From Candidatus Aerophobota bacterium (GTDB taxonomy: Bacteria; Aerophobota; Aerophobia; Aerophobales; AE-B3A): a stretch of DNA of 6,132 nucleotides. The stretch spans positions 1 to 6,132 of the forward strand of contig JAUWRE010000072.1 in assembly GCA_030610725.1 (NCBI GenBank), in the 5' to 3' direction. A program made the translations under genes and the position numbers. Under the pieces are notes generated by a model, which ran no database searches, was not told the DNA's origin, and saw only the letters and a program-made list of their open reading frames with translations. Positions within the stretch are counted from its first letter, which is position 1; the number at the start of each line of letters is the position of its first letter. Below, one piece after another: positions 5,959-6,132 of the stretch.

Positions 5959-6132
5959 TCAAGGTTGAGGTGCTCGGGCCAACGCGAAAACATAGACATC
6001 TTTCACTCTTGCTTCCTTGAGCACTTTTGCTGCTTCTTTAATGGTTGTTCCCGTGGTATAAACGTCATCCACTAGAAGCACATTCTTTGCTTGAAATTCA
6101 TCTCTGTTTTTTACCGTAAAGGCTTCTCTTAG
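5959..6132 (-). CDS. comF: ComF-family phosphoribosyltransferase, C-terminal fragment (cut by window edge)
   Basis: Only the last 57 codons are visible; the gene continues beyond the right edge. The fragment contains NVLLVDDVYTTGTTIKEAAKVLKEA, which includes the PRPP-binding loop of type I phosphoribosyltransferases in the form typical of ComF (VDDVxTTG). It ends VFALARAPQP, matching the usual short ComF C-terminus. ComF proteins are associated with DNA uptake in competent bacteria, but many non-competent species carry homologues of uncertain role. The zinc-finger-like N-terminus usual for ComF cannot be checked here. The gene is directly upstream of the csp promoter on the same strand, and no terminator lies between them. 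Confidence 0.85.
   Translation of the reverse strand, partial: LREAFTVKNRDEFQAKNVLLVDDVYTTGTTIKEAAKVLKEARVKDVYVFALARAPQP

Overview
The window is ordinary bacterial chromosome: tightly packed, AT-leaning genes with clear Shine-Dalgarno sites and a textbook sigma-70-type promoter. The lineage cannot be fixed from the sequence. The short class A penicillin-binding protein, the long-form hibernation factor and, above all, the dispersed-repeat-like DNA between convergent genes resemble what is seen in genomes of uncultivated phyla such as Omnitrophota or Aerophobota. That assignment is a low-confidence inference.

Layout: on the + strand a complete bifunctional penicillin-binding protein (23-2035) makes and cross-links peptidoglycan. 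It converges on a minus-strand gene series. The gap between the two convergent genes (2036-2294) is filled by a nested inverted-repeat element (about 2074-2229) and a short run of 7-bp tandem repeats (2265-2299) that begins just after the metK stop codon.

Reading along the minus strand from the right edge: the C-terminal end of a ComF-family phosphoribosyltransferase (cut by the window edge); a consensus promoter (TTGACA, 17 bp, TATAAT) driving a cold-shock-domain protein; an intrinsic terminator with a 13-bp perfect stem but a 47-nt loop; then four closely spaced genes that look like one operon: long hibernation-promoting factor (hpf), a PtsN-like PTS EIIA domain protein, a sugar-nucleotide pyrophosphorylase with a left-handed beta-helix tail, and S-adenosylmethionine synthetase (metK). 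hpf next to a ptsN-like gene recalls the rpoN-hpf-ptsN cluster of Proteobacteria, but no rpoN is present here.

Functionally the minus-strand genes combine stress and growth-state control (cold-shock RNA chaperone, ribosome hibernation, phospho-regulator) with two biosynthetic enzymes (NDP-sugar and SAM supply). No new biological system is evident. The points most worth a second look are the csp/hpf junction, where the terminator loop holds a possible hpf promoter and a 17-codon ORF; a perfect hairpin inside hpf; and the two repeat elements.
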